NCBI GenBank assembly: GCA_030147505.1 | Contig: JASBVG010000032.1 | Span: 1-38,242, forward strand | Direction: 5' to 3' | Source of the DNA: Tardiphaga sp. | GTDB lineage: Bacteria > Pseudomonadota > Alphaproteobacteria > Rhizobiales > Xanthobacteraceae | DNA length: 38,242 nucleotides | In this document: positions 8,037 through 16,429 of the stretch, one piece after another | Layout of the letters: the number at the start of each line of letters is the position of its first letter | Position numbering within the stretch: the first letter of the stretch is position 1 | Position numbers and translations under genes: made by a program | The notes under the pieces: model-generated | The model's database searches: none | Told to the model about the DNA's origin: nothing | The model's input: only the letters and a program-made list of their open reading frames with translations

Positions 8037-8525
8037 TCAGCCTTCCTTGTAGCCATATTCCGGCACGTTGCCGCTCGCGCCGTAATACTTGTACGGCAGG
8101 AACTTGCCTGACATCGTGATCTTCACGCGATCGCCCTTCGGGTTGGCGACGCGTTCGAAGTCGAAATCGAAATCGATCGCCGACATGATGCCGTCGCCGA
8201 ATTCTTCCTCGATCAGCATCTTCCAGGCCGGGCCATTCACCATCACCATTTCGTAGAAGCGATAGATCAAGGGATCCTGCGGCGGCATCTGCATGGTTTC
8301 GGCGCGCATCGGGATCTCGTTGAGCATTGCAGTCTCGGCCTTGGAGAGCCCGAACAACTCGCCGGCATTGGCGGCCTGCGGCTTGGTCAGTTTCATGTTG
8401 CCGAGAATGGCGCCAACGATCAGCACGTCGGAATAGCCGCCGATCTTCTCGCAGATATATTTCCAGGTCCATTCCTTCTCGCGCTTGATGTCGAGCAGCT
8501 TTTCGGTGAGGTCGGATCGCAGCAT
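8037..8525 (-). CDS. cynS: Cyanate hydratase (cyanase)
   Basis: This 162-residue protein matches cyanase, the decameric cytosolic enzyme that turns cyanate plus bicarbonate into ammonia and CO2. The N-terminal all-helical domain (LTEKLLDIKREKEWTW to FGLSKAE) precedes the catalytic domain. The three catalytic residues are visible as Arg89 and Glu92 (in IYRFYE) and Ser115 (in DGIMSAIDFDFD). Length and motifs are normal, so the enzyme should be active. AAGGAG precedes the start. It is the last gene of a four-gene operon with an ABC transporter, 25 bases after the ATPase gene. That couples import and detoxification of cyanate, or its use as a nitrogen source. Confidence 0.97.
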   Translation of the reverse strand: MLRSDLTEKLLDIKREKEWTWKYICEKIGGYSDVLIVGAILGNMKLTKPQAANAGELFGLSKAETAMLNEIPMRAETMQMPPQDPLIYRFYEMVMVNGPAWKMLIEEEFGDGIMSAIDFDFDFERVANPKGDRVKITMSGKFLPYKYYGASGNVPEYGYKEG

Positions 8526-8550
8526 GGTCTTTCTCCTTCGGGCAGTTACG

Positions 8551-9438
8551 TTAGCGCGATACGCTGTGAAGAGACGGCATCATTGGCGCCTCGGTGAAAA
8601 CAGGCCGCACCACGGGGACGTTGCGCGGATCGTGATCCGGCGTCTGGGCGGTAAACGTCTTGCTGCGCATCACCAGGAAATCGATGATGTGGTTGCGCAG
8701 CGCGTAATAGTCCGGGTGCTTGTGCAGATCGATGCGGGCGCGGTCCTTCGGCAAAGGGTTCTCGACGATCTCCGCCAGCACGGCGCCGGGCCCGTTGGTC
8801 ATCAGAAAGATCTTGTCGGCGAGATACATGGCCTCGTCGACGTCATGGGTGATCATGAAGGTGGTCTGCCCGGTCTCCAGCGTGACGCGGCGCACCTCAT
8901 CCTGCAGCGTGCCGCGGGTCAGCGCATCCAGCGCCGAAAACGGCTCGTCCATCAGCATGATCTTCGGCGTGATCGACAGCGCGCGCGCGATGCCGACGCG
9001 CTGCTTCATGCCGCCGGAAAGTTCGGACGGACGTTTATGCTCGCTGCCGGTGAGGCCGACCTTGTCGATAAAGGTCTGCGCATGGGCGCGCACTTGCGCC
9101 TTGTCCCATTTGCGCCATTTCGACGAGACCGCATAAGCGATGTTGCCCATGACCGTCATCCACGGCAGCAGCGCGTGGCTCTGAAAGATCACCGCGCGAT
9201 CGAGGCTGGTGCCGGCAATCGCCTGGCCATCGACGATGACGGTGCCTTCGGTGGGCTCATCGAGCCCGGCAAGAATGTTGAGCACTGTTGTCTTGCCGCA
9301 ACCGGAATGGCCGATGATGCAGCCGAATTCGCCGGGCGCGAGCGAGAGCCAGAGATCCTCGAAGATCGTCGTGGTGCCGCCATGCGCCGCCGGATAACGT
9401 TTTGCGATGCCCTCGATGGAAATGAACTTTGTGGTCAT
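8551..9438 (-). CDS. Cyanate/nitrate-type ABC transporter ATP-binding protein
   Basis: A 295-residue cytoplasmic ATPase of the NrtD/CmpD/SsuB-TauB group. The Walker A is GHSGCGKTT (about residues 43-51), the Q-loop is VIFQSHALLPWMTV, the signature is LSGGMKQRVGIARAL, the Walker B is IMLMDEPFSALD and the switch His lies in FMITHDVDEA. All key residues are intact. The start at 9438 (MTTKFISIEGIAKRY) overlaps nothing and lies 5 bases after the permease stop, indicating translational coupling; a longer frame to 9561 runs inside the permease gene and is not credible. The C-terminal 40 residues beyond the core (HDPRNVPVVRPVF) look like a lineage-specific tail. Confidence 0.93.
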   Translation of the reverse strand: MTTKFISIEGIAKRYPAAHGGTTTIFEDLWLSLAPGEFGCIIGHSGCGKTTVLNILAGLDEPTEGTVIVDGQAIAGTSLDRAVIFQSHALLPWMTVMGNIAYAVSSKWRKWDKAQVRAHAQTFIDKVGLTGSEHKRPSELSGGMKQRVGIARALSITPKIMLMDEPFSALDALTRGTLQDEVRRVTLETGQTTFMITHDVDEAMYLADKIFLMTNGPGAVLAEIVENPLPKDRARIDLHKHPDYYALRNHIIDFLVMRSKTFTAQTPDHDPRNVPVVRPVFTEAPMMPSLHSVSR

Positions 9439-9443
9439 CGCAT

Positions 9444-10289
9444 TCACTCCGGAAAGGTCACAAGGCGGGTGAAGCGCGCGAGGATCTGGTCGAGCAGCAT
9501 GCCGACGAGACCGATCATCAGGATCGCGATGATTACATTGGTGATCGACAGGTTGTTCCATTCGTTCCAGACGAAGTAACCGATCCCGGTGCCGCCCACG
9601 AGCATCTCGGCGGCGACGATGACCAGCCAGGCGATGCCGATGGAAATCCGCATGCCGGTGAGAATGGTCGGCGCCGCCGCCGGCAGGATCACCGTGAAGG
9701 CGCGGCGGAAGGTGCCGACCTCCAGCGTGCGCGCGACATTAACCCATTCCTTGCGCACCGACGCCACACCGAACGCTGTGTTGAGCAGCATCGGCCATAC
9801 CGAGCAGATGAAGATCACGAAGATCGCCGACAGCGAAGAGTCTTTGATCGTGTAGAGCGCGAGCGGCATCCAGGCCAAAGGCGAGATCGGCTTCAGCACC
9901 TGGATAAACGGATCGAGCGCCTTGTTCATCAGCGGCGACATGCCGATGAGAAAACCGAGCGGGATCGCCACCAGCACGGCAATGAGATAGCCGAGGCCGA
10001 CACGGCCGATGGAATAAGCAAGCTGGATGCCGAGGCCCTTGTCATTCGGGCCGTTGTCATAGAACGGCCGCTTGAGATGTTCCCAGAGTTTTGCGCCGAC
10101 ATCGAGCGGCCCGGGCATAGCGGATTTGCCTTGCGTCGCGGTGATGCCCATCAGGCGTGCGTATTCCGGCGACATGGTGGTGGTACCAGCGCTCTGGCGC
10201 GTGGCGAGGTGCCAAGTGCCGAGAAAGGCGAGGAACAGCGCGAGCGATACGACGGCTGCGCGGAAGCGAAGGGATTTTGTCATCAGCAT
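9444..10289 (-). CDS. Cyanate/nitrate-type ABC transporter permease
   Basis: A 281-residue inner-membrane protein of the NrtB/CmpB/TauC family with about six membrane segments. The first is near residues 10-28, followed by a periplasmic stretch. The BPD transmembrane core shows YLIAVLVAIPLGFLIGM, PISPLAWMPLALYTIKDSS and the EAA-type cytoplasmic loop VARTLEVGTFRRAFTVILPAAAPTILTGMRI that docks the ATPase. The ATG at 10289 is followed two codons later by a second ATG; a GGGGGAAG tract lies upstream. A long open frame continues upstream to 10928 through a palindromic repeat and the preceding gene, but it is not coding. Its partner binding protein and ATPase flank it. Confidence 0.92.
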   Translation of the reverse strand: MLMTKSLRFRAAVVSLALFLAFLGTWHLATRQSAGTTTMSPEYARLMGITATQGKSAMPGPLDVGAKLWEHLKRPFYDNGPNDKGLGIQLAYSIGRVGLGYLIAVLVAIPLGFLIGMSPLMNKALDPFIQVLKPISPLAWMPLALYTIKDSSLSAIFVIFICSVWPMLLNTAFGVASVRKEWVNVARTLEVGTFRRAFTVILPAAAPTILTGMRISIGIAWLVIVAAEMLVGGTGIGYFVWNEWNNLSITNVIIAILMIGLVGMLLDQILARFTRLVTFPE

Positions 10290-10290
10290 T

Positions 10291-10420
10291 CTTTCTTCCC
10301 CCTCTCCCGCTCTTGCGGGGGAGGGTCGGGGTGGGGGCAGCCACACGTGACGGCGCTTGTGGCGGCCCCCACCCGGCTCACTTCGTTCGCCACCCTCCCC
10401 CGCAAGCGGGAGAGGGAAAG
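10291..10420. repeat. GC-rich long palindromic repeat, copy B, inside the cyanate operon
   Basis: CTTTC-TTCCCCCTCTCCCGC on the left faces GCGGGAGAGGGAAAG on the right, and GGGGGAGGG plus GGGGTGGGGGC face GCCCCCACCC and CCACCCTCCCCC. It fills the whole gap between the binding-protein and permease genes and resembles copy A (4474-4625). In the transcript it would form a long, very stable stem and may lower expression of the distal genes. Confidence 0.8.
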
Positions 10421-10423
10421 AAG

Positions 10424-11803
10424 TCACGACGCCTTCTTGATCTTGAAGCTCGCCACATACTCGTCCGGCTTCATCGGATCGAAGGTCTTGCCCATCACCG
10501 CGAACGACTTGTAGCTCGTGGTCGGCGGGCTCAAGCCCATCTCCTTCATCACCTTGCCGGTGTCGGTGGCGAGGAAGACCTGCTCGGCCACGGCCTTGTA
10601 GTCGACATCGCCCTTGATCTGCCCCCAGCGCTTCATCTGGGTCATCATCCACACCGCAAAACTCTGCCAGGGGAACGGATCGAAATCGACGCGCTTCGGA
10701 TCGGTCTTGATGCCACCGAGACCGTCCGCATAGGTGCCGGTGAGCACCTGCTCCAGCACCACCGGCGGCGCATTGAGATAGGCGGCGGGCGCGATCGCCT
10801 CGGCGATCGACTTGCGGTTCTCCGCCTTCGACGCATAGGCAGTGGCATCGACGATAGCGCGCGTCAGCGCTGCGAAGGAATTCGGCGCAGTCGTGATGAA
10901 TTCGCGCGACGCCGCGAACGAGCAGCAAGGATGCCCGTCCCAGATTTCCTTCGACAGGATATGCATGAAGCCGACGCCGTCATAGATCGCGCGCTGGCAG
11001 ATATTGTCGGGGGCAAGGAAGCCATCGATATTGTCGGCGCGCAGGTTCGCCACCATTTCCGGCGGCGGCACCGAGCGGATCTGGATATCCGCATCGGGAT
11101 CGATGCCGTGTTCGGCGAGATAGTAGCGCAAGAGATAGTTGTGCATCGAATAGTCGAACGGGACGGCGATCTTGAATCCCTTCCAGTCCTTCGGATCGCG
11201 CTTGTCCTTGTGCTTCATGGCGAGGGTGATGCCCTGCCCATTGATGTTCTCGATGGCCGGCACGGTGAACGGGATCGGCTGCGAGCCCAAGCCCAATGAG
11301 ATCGCGATCGGCATCGGCGCCAGCATATGCGCGGCGTCATATTCCTTGTTGATGGTCTTGTCGCGGATGACGGCCCAGCCGGCGGTCTTCACCACCTCCA
11401 CCTTCAGCCCCTGCTTCTGATAGAAGCCGAGCGGATCCGCCATGATGATCGGCGTCGCGCAGGTGATCGGGATGAAGCCGACCTTGAGCTCGGTCTTTTC
11501 CAGCTTGCCCGCGCCCTGCGCGAATACTTCGGTGGCTAGCTTGATCGGAAAGAATTGCGACAAAGCCGCCAGCGCGCCCGAAGCGCCGACCGACTGCAAA
11601 AATGCGCGCCGCGTGGCCTGTTGCGGGAAGACCTGACGCATCACCGCCGAGGCGACGACGCCCTCATAGCGCTTTTCCTCGGTCTCCGGGATGTCGCACT
11701 GAAGCCGCAAGGAAGCCGCATGAATTGTCTCGTTTTCGTGCTGTCCGCAGCTGCAGGCGCCGAGGCGGCGATCGGGGTCGAACGGATTGTCGAATGTGGA
11801 CAT
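10424..11803 (-). CDS. Cyanate/nitrate-type ABC transporter substrate-binding protein, Tat-exported
   Basis: A 459-residue NrtA/CmpA-family periplasmic binding protein. The N-terminus is unusual: a cytosolic-looking stretch of about 60 residues with cysteines at about 17, 19 and 36 (LGACSCG) precedes a twin-arginine signal (ATRRAFLQSVGASGALAAL, Arg65-Arg66), so export is probably by Tat. The mature part reads LKVGFIPITCATPIIMADPLGFY, then YDAAHMLAPMPIAISLG and DNIDGFLAPDNICQRAI, typical of the family. The ATG at 11803 has GGAGGAG just upstream; in-frame ATGs farther up lie in the regulatory region. It is first in the operon with permease, ATPase and cynS, which points to cyanate as ligand; nitrate, nitrite or bicarbonate are alternatives. 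Confidence 0.92.
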   Translation of the reverse strand: MSTFDNPFDPDRRLGACSCGQHENETIHAASLRLQCDIPETEEKRYEGVVASAVMRQVFPQQATRRAFLQSVGASGALAALSQFFPIKLATEVFAQGAGKLEKTELKVGFIPITCATPIIMADPLGFYQKQGLKVEVVKTAGWAVIRDKTINKEYDAAHMLAPMPIAISLGLGSQPIPFTVPAIENINGQGITLAMKHKDKRDPKDWKGFKIAVPFDYSMHNYLLRYYLAEHGIDPDADIQIRSVPPPEMVANLRADNIDGFLAPDNICQRAIYDGVGFMHILSKEIWDGHPCCSFAASREFITTAPNSFAALTRAIVDATAYASKAENRKSIAEAIAPAAYLNAPPVVLEQVLTGTYADGLGGIKTDPKRVDFDPFPWQSFAVWMMTQMKRWGQIKGDVDYKAVAEQVFLATDTGKVMKEMGLSPPTTSYKSFAVMGKTFDPMKPDEYVASFKIKKAS

Positions 11804-11834
11804 GTCACTCCTCCGGTGATGCTGCCGAGGAGTA

Positions 11835-11850
11835 TTCAAGGAGTGTGCCA
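11835..11850 (-). promoter_or_regulatory. Sigma-54 (-24/-12) promoter of the cyanate operon
   Basis: On the minus strand the sequence reads TGGCAC-N5-TTGAA, with the -24 element at 11845-11850 and the -12 element at 11835-11839. It differs from the consensus TGGCAC-N5-TTGCA only at the C of the -12 GC. Spacing between GG and the -12 pair is 10 bases as required. Transcription would begin near 11824, about 20 bases before the binding-protein ATG. The divergent gene encodes a sigma-54 activator, which supports the call. Confidence 0.75.
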
Positions 11851-11909
11851 GCCCGGCCGTTCCGAGAAGTCCAAATGCCGCAGGCATTTCCTGACTTCGT
11901 TGAAAATCA

Positions 11910-11957
11910 CGAGATTTCGTGCTACACGAAATTTCGTAGTCCAATTACGAAATCTCG
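11910..11957. promoter_or_regulatory. Cluster of inverted repeats, probable enhancer sites for the divergent sigma-54 activator
   Basis: Three related half-site pairs are packed here. CGAGATTTCGT (11910-11920) is the perfect reverse complement of ACGAAATCTCG (11947-11957), and between them ACGAAATTTCGT (11926-11937) is a 12-base palindrome. All share the unit ACGAAAT. The cluster lies about 85-135 bases upstream of the predicted start of the cyanate operon, the usual place for enhancer sites. It also abuts the activator gene's own start at 11967, so autoregulation is likely. Confidence 0.7.
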
Positions 11958-11966
11958 GAGTTTCAC

Positions 11967-13850
11967 ATGGACGCGCCGGTCCGCGAGCCCGATCTGCGCC
12001 TGATCGCCTTCGATTACGCCATCGAGCCGACCTTGCTGCTCGATCCGCACAATGACGCGATCATTGACGGCAACCTCAAAGCCTGTGCGCTGCTCGGCTA
12101 TGACCGCATGACCCTGCGCGAGATCAAGATCAGCGCGCTGCATGCGGGGCAGCTCCCTGCCCTCATCGTGTTCACCCAGGCGGTTCTCGCCAAGGGCCAC
12201 TACTTCACCCGCACGCTGACGCCGCGCCATGCCACCGGCCAGCCGCTTCAGCTCGAATATGCCGGCGCGGTGCTGGAGGTCGGCGAGCGCCAGCTCGTCA
12301 CGCTCACCATGAGCGATCTCGAAGAGCGCCGCCGCCGCCACGTCGACGCCGATGCCGAAGAATACATGCATGGCGGCATTGCTGCCTGGCAGCGCGTCGA
12401 GCGCGTGTTTCAGGACATCGAGAGGGAAAACCAGCTGATCCTGCGCGCGGCAGGCGAAGGCATCTACGGCGTCAATGCCGAGGGCAAGGCGACCTTCGTC
12501 AATCCCGCCGCCGAACGCATGCTGGGATGGACGGCGGACGAACTGGTCGGCCGCGAGATCCACGCCATCATGCATCACAGCCACGCCGATGGCAGCCACT
12601 ATCCCGATCACGACTGCCCGATCTATGCGGCGTTTCGCGACGGCGCGGTCCACAAGATCGACAACGAAGTGTTCTGGCGCAAGGACGGCTCGCCCGTCTG
12701 GGTCGAATACACATCGACGCCGATCCGCGACCGCCACATGGTGGTCGGCGCCGTCATCGTGTTTCGCGATGTCAGCCAGCGCCGCGAAGCGGACGAGAAA
12801 CTGCATGCCGCGCTCACCGAAGTCGATCGCCTGCGCGAACGCCTCGAGCTCGAAAACGCCTATCTGCAAGAGGAAATCCGCATCGAGACCAATCCGCGTG
12901 GCATCATCGGCCAGTCGGCGGCGATCCAGCAGACGCTGCGTCAGGTGAAGCTCGTGGCGCCCACCGCCGCCGCCGTGCTGATCACCGGTGAATCAGGCAC
13001 CGGCAAGGAGCTGATCGCACGCGCCATCCACGAGGCCTCCAGCCGCCGCGACCGCCCGCTCATCCGCGTCAATTGCGCCGCCATCCCGCGCGAACTCTTT
13101 GAGAGCGAATTCTTCGGCCATGTGCGTGGCGCCTTCACCGGCGCGGTGCGCGACCGCATCGGCCGCTTCGAACTGGCCGATGGCGGCACGCTGTTTCTCG
13201 ACGAGGTCGGCGAAATCCCGCTGGAGCTGCAGGGCAAGCTGCTGCGCGTGCTGCAGGAAGGCAATTTCGAGCGCGTCGGCGAGGAGCGCACGCGGGATGT
13301 CGACGTGCGCGTCATCGCGGCGACCAATCGCAACCTCAAGCAGGAGGTGCAGCGCGGGCGGTTTCGTGAGGACCTGTATTTCCGCCTCAACGTGTTTCCC
13401 GTCGAGTCCGTGCCATTGCGCGATCGCCGCGAGGACATTCCCTTGCTCGCACAACACTTCCTGCTCAGCGAGAAACTGAATTCGGATCTGCGCCTGTCCG
13501 AGGGCGATGCGCGAAAACTGTCGCGCTATGACTGGCCGGGCAATGTGCGCGAATTGCAGAACGTGATCGAGCGCGCCGTGATCCTGGCCCAGAACGGCCG
13601 GCTGCGCATCGACCTGCCCGACAGCGCCGGCCCGCAGGCGGCGACCGGCCCGCGCGCGAAGACCGAAGCGCGGCCGGCGGTGATGACATCAGGCGAGCTG
13701 CGCGATCACGAGCGCAGCAACATCCTCGCGGCGCTTGATGCGACATCCGGAAAGATCTTCGGCCCCGGCGGCGCGGCGGAGCTGCTGGATATGCGGCCGA
13801 CGACATTGTCGTCGCGCATGAAGGCGTTGGGCATCGCGCCTGCCCGCTGA
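11967..13850 (+). CDS. PAS-domain sigma-54-dependent transcriptional activator (enhancer-binding protein)
   Basis: A 627-residue activator. The N-terminal 115 residues look like a PAS domain. Residues about 155-275 are a second PAS domain carrying the [18 protein letters not shown] motif known from some sensory PAS modules, followed by a coiled coil (about 275-305). The AAA+ domain has Walker A GESGTGKE (341-348), the sigma-54 contact loop GAFTGA (388-393), Walker B LFLDEVGE and RLNVFPVE. A Fis-type HTH is at the C-terminus ([32 protein letters not shown]). The gene is divergent from the cyanate operon, whose promoter has a -24/-12 element, so it is the probable activator. The signal sensed by the PAS domains is unknown; no receiver domain is present. 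Confidence 0.93.
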   Translation: MDAPVREPDLRLIAFDYAIEPTLLLDPHNDAIIDGNLKACALLGYDRMTLREIKISALHAGQLPALIVFTQAVLAKGHYFTRTLTPRHATGQPLQLEYAGAVLEVGERQLVTLTMSDLEERRRRHVDADAEEYMHGGIAAWQRVERVFQDIERENQLILRAAGEGIYGVNAEGKATFVNPAAERMLGWTADELVGREIHAIMHHSHADGSHYPDHDCPIYAAFRDGAVHKIDNEVFWRKDGSPVWVEYTSTPIRDRHMVVGAVIVFRDVSQRREADEKLHAALTEVDRLRERLELENAYLQEEIRIETNPRGIIGQSAAIQQTLRQVKLVAPTAAAVLITGESGTGKELIARAIHEASSRRDRPLIRVNCAAIPRELFESEFFGHVRGAFTGAVRDRIGRFELADGGTLFLDEVGEIPLELQGKLLRVLQEGNFERVGEERTRDVDVRVIAATNRNLKQEVQRGRFREDLYFRLNVFPVESVPLRDRREDIPLLAQHFLLSEKLNSDLRLSEGDARKLSRYDWPGNVRELQNVIERAVILAQNGRLRIDLPDSAGPQAATGPRAKTEARPAVMTSGELRDHERSNILAALDATSGKIFGPGGAAELLDMRPTTLSSRMKALGIAPAR

Positions 13851-13872
13851 TCGCAGGCAGGCGCGTGGCGCA

Positions 13873-14364
13873 TCACTTCAGCGCCGCCTCCACCTTCGCG
13901 ATGCCCGCATTCGCACACACTTCATCCTTCTCGCCGCCCGGCGCGCCGGACACGCCGACGGCGCCGATCACCTCGTTCCCCGCCTTGATCGGCACGCCGC
14001 CGCCGACGGCAACCACATTCGGGATCTGGCGCAGATAGGCATTGGCCGGATCGGCCGTCAGCTTCATGAATTCCAGCGAGGTCTGGCCGCGGGTGCGCGA
14101 GGTGTAGGCCTTGAGCCGGCTGAACTCCATCGTGTGCGGATTGGTGCCGTCACCGCGGATTTGCGCGGCGACATTGCCGGCCTTGTCCACAATGGTGACC
14201 GAGACCTTGTAGCCATCCTTGGTGCACTGATCGATCGTGCCCTGCATGATCGCCATGGCAAGGCCCATGGAGATGTTCTTCTCGGTCAGTGGCGCCTGCG
14301 CCGCGGCAGCTCCCGCAAAGCCGACGACAGCAGCCGAAGCGATGGCGATGGTCAGTGAACGCAT
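13873..14364 (-). CDS. Secreted GlcG/HbpS-like (DUF336) protein
   Basis: A 163-residue protein with a signal peptide (MRSLTIAIASAAVVGF, cleavage near AAAQA) and a mature DUF336 domain. Recognisable segments are VTIVDKAGNVAAQIRGDGTNPHTMEFSRLKAYTSRT, then NVVAVGGGVPIKAGNEVIGAVGVSGAPGGEKDEVCANAGIAKV. Relatives include Streptomyces HbpS, a haem-binding protein, and GlcG of the glycolate locus. A role in haem or small-molecule binding is possible but not shown. The ATG at 14364 directly precedes the signal peptide. The gene is convergent with the sigma-54 activator and shows no operon partner. Confidence 0.9.
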   Translation of the reverse strand: MRSLTIAIASAAVVGFAGAAAAQAPLTEKNISMGLAMAIMQGTIDQCTKDGYKVSVTIVDKAGNVAAQIRGDGTNPHTMEFSRLKAYTSRTRGQTSLEFMKLTADPANAYLRQIPNVVAVGGGVPIKAGNEVIGAVGVSGAPGGEKDEVCANAGIAKVEAALK

Positions 14365-14470
14365 GTGTTTCCCCCTTGATGATTGGTCTGATGGAAACAC
14401 TGAGTGTTGCGATTTCATCCGCGCGCGTCCCGAAAATTCGTTGCTGCGGTGCAGTCGTCACGCGCACCAC

Positions 14471-14498
14471 TTGCAACCCCTGCGTTTAGGTATATAAT
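14471..14498 (+). promoter_or_regulatory. Sigma-70-like promoter giving a probable leaderless transcript
   Basis: TTGCAA (14471-14476), a 16-base spacer and TATAAT (14493-14498) stand just ahead of the ATG at 14505. A start site seven bases past the -10 hexamer would fall on the ATG itself, so the mRNA would have no leader. No Shine-Dalgarno sequence is visible, which agrees. Confidence 0.5.
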
Positions 14499-14504
14499 CC
14501 ATAT

Positions 14505-15206
14505 ATGGCACATCCGTTCAATCCCCTCTTCAACAACAGTTTCCGTGTCCGCGACGCCTCCGACGAGCCGGTCTTGCGCCTTCGGGTCACGCCAGACGTG
14601 GATGACGGACCGCCACCCGTTTCCAATCGTCCGAAGGGCTGCAAGCGGCTGCACACCAATGCCACGGTGGCGGCGGTGCGCCGGCTGATCGAGCAGACGA
14701 CGCTGAGCTACAAGCAGATCGCGGCAAAGACTGGCGTGAGCCATGGCACCGTCAGGGTCTGGACACGCGATGGCGGCTGGCAGCGTCATCCGCTGGCGCC
14801 TGTGGCCAGCGAGACGGTGCCGGGCGCCCGCGCCGGTCGCCGGCTGAAACTGCGTGTGCTGCGCGAGAAACTGTACACGCTGGCAGAGCGCTGCGTGACC
14901 GATTTGTGGAACAGCCCGACGGTCGATCTCGATCGGTTGCTCGCAGCGATGCAGGTGGTGAAGATGGCGCGTCTCGAAGCCATGACTCGCCGCCGCCCGC
15001 GCAAGCAACTGGATTCACCGGCCCGCACCGGCCAGGAATGGGCGGACCGCGAGACCGCGATCCGCACCGCGCTGAAAGAGATGCGCCGCGGCGGCGTCGA
15101 TATCGATCGCATTCCCGATGAAGCGATGGCCCTGCTGGAAGAGGCACATACACCGCCGGAGCGGAATGCGGCGTTCCGACCGAGGGGGCCGCGGCGCAGG
15201 CTGTAA
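14505..15206 (+). CDS. HTH-domain protein of unknown function (complete copy of a repeated gene family)
   Basis: A 233-residue basic protein. Residues about 53-92 form a helix-turn-helix (VRRLIEQTTLSYKQIAAKTG, then VSHGTVRVWTRDGGW) of the kind seen in resolvase tails and phage terminase small subunits. A long basic helical middle (RRLKLRVLREKLYTLAERCV, LDRLLAAMQVVKMARLEAM) is followed by a conserved C-terminus (MRRGGVDIDRIPDEAMALLE, AHTPPE, then basic PRGPRRRL). Two 3'-terminal relatives occur downstream at 16430-16760 and 20419-20596, each after a different cargo. Function unknown; DNA binding is likely. It could be a chromosomal regulator whose 3' end serves as recombination target, or part of an old mobile element. 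Confidence 0.7.
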   Translation: MAHPFNPLFNNSFRVRDASDEPVLRLRVTPDVDDGPPPVSNRPKGCKRLHTNATVAAVRRLIEQTTLSYKQIAAKTGVSHGTVRVWTRDGGWQRHPLAPVASETVPGARAGRRLKLRVLREKLYTLAERCVTDLWNSPTVDLDRLLAAMQVVKMARLEAMTRRRPRKQLDSPARTGQEWADRETAIRTALKEMRRGGVDIDRIPDEAMALLEEAHTPPERNAAFRPRGPRRRL

Positions 15207-15338
15207 GGGACAATGAGGCTCAACTGTCCACAGCATAGTCGGCGCACTGCGTGCGGCCGACAAGACAAGCTCCTGCGGGAATTGTGATAAGAGCAGATGG
15301 GTAATCAATCGCAAAACAAAGCCTCCCACGGAGGTCAC

Positions 15339-16406
15339 ATGTCTCCTGAGGACGGCAAGGGCGAAGGCGAACTGATCCTCTATCGGACCGAAGACGGCCG
15401 GGATGCGGTGCAGCTTCGCTTGGTGGATGGCACGGTCTGGCTGACCCAGGCCGAGATCGCGCTGTTGTTCGAGACCACGCCGCAGAACATCACCCAGCAT
15501 CTTGGCGCCATCTATGACCAGGGCGAGTTGACCCTGGAGGCAACTTGTAAGCAATCCTTACAAGTTCGCACGGAGGGCAATCGCCAGGTCCAGCGAACCG
15601 CAAAACTCTACAATCTCAATGCCATCTTGGCGGTCGGCTACCGTGTACGCAGCGCGCGCGGAACTCAGTTCCGGCGTTGGGCGACCGAGGTCTTGAACGA
15701 CTATCTGGTCAAGGGCTTCGTCATGAATGACGAGCGCCTGAAGAACCCCGGCGGCATCGACTATTTCGACGAACTGCTCGAACGCATCCGCGACATTCGT
15801 GCATCGGAACAGCGATTCTATCAGAAGGTCCGCGACCTGTTCGCTGCCACCAGTGCGGATTACGACCCCAAGACCGACACCGCCAAAACCTTCTTCGCAA
15901 CGATCCAGAACAAGCTCGTGTTTGCCATCACCGGCATGACGGCCGCCGAGCTGATTGTGGCACGTGCAGACCCTGCGCAGCCCAATATGGCGCTCACTAG
16001 CTGGAAAAGCGATCGGGTCCGCAAGGGCGATGTCGCCACGTCAAAGAATTATCTCACGGCAAGCGAGATCAGCGACCTCAACCTCCTGACCACCGCCTTC
16101 CTCGATTTCGCCGAACTCCGCGCACGCAGCCGTCAACAGACCACCATGGCTGAATGGACTGCGCAGACGGATCGGTTTGTCGCCTTCAATGAGCGCGGCG
16201 TTTTGCAGGGCGCCGGACGTGTTTCGCATGCGCAGATGGAGAAGGTGGTGCATGAGCGCTTCGATGCCTTCGATGCCCGCCGCCGCACCGCCGAGGCCGA
16301 GGCGGCCGAGCAGCAAGCGATCGACGATTTGAGCGAACTCGAACATGAAGCGCGCCGGCTGTCGCGACCGCCCGCCGACGGGAAGCCGACGAAAAAGTCC
16401 TCGTGA
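15339..16406 (+). CDS. RhuM family protein
   Basis: A protein of 355 residues (369 if an ATG at 15297 is used) of the RhuM family, first described next to virulence genes in Salmonella pathogenicity island 3. Family features are ELILYRTEDGRDAVQLRLVDGTVWLTQAEIALLFET (an HTH-like N-domain), YNLNAILAVGYRVRSARGTQFRRWATEVLNDYLVKGF (Bro-N/KilA-like), and the C-terminal AKTFFATIQNKLVFAITGMTAAELI (Fic/DOC-like region in relatives). The start at 15339 has GGAGGT close upstream; the earlier ATG has a weaker site. Biochemical role unknown. Relatives often occur on islands and near toxin-antitoxin or restriction genes, as it does here between copies of the HTH gene tail. Confidence 0.88.
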   Translation: MSPEDGKGEGELILYRTEDGRDAVQLRLVDGTVWLTQAEIALLFETTPQNITQHLGAIYDQGELTLEATCKQSLQVRTEGNRQVQRTAKLYNLNAILAVGYRVRSARGTQFRRWATEVLNDYLVKGFVMNDERLKNPGGIDYFDELLERIRDIRASEQRFYQKVRDLFAATSADYDPKTDTAKTFFATIQNKLVFAITGMTAAELIVARADPAQPNMALTSWKSDRVRKGDVATSKNYLTASEISDLNLLTTAFLDFAELRARSRQQTTMAEWTAQTDRFVAFNERGVLQGAGRVSHAQMEKVVHERFDAFDARRRTAEAEAAEQQAIDDLSELEHEARRLSRPPADGKPTKKSS

Positions 16407-16429
16407 TGTCTTCATCCGCTCCCTGAGCA

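Noticed and set aside
10290..10928. An upstream extension of the permease reading frame through the palindromic repeat and the binding-protein gene
   Set aside because: The extension is antisense-free but out of frame with the clear NrtA-type coding sequence, and the permease begins naturally at 10289.
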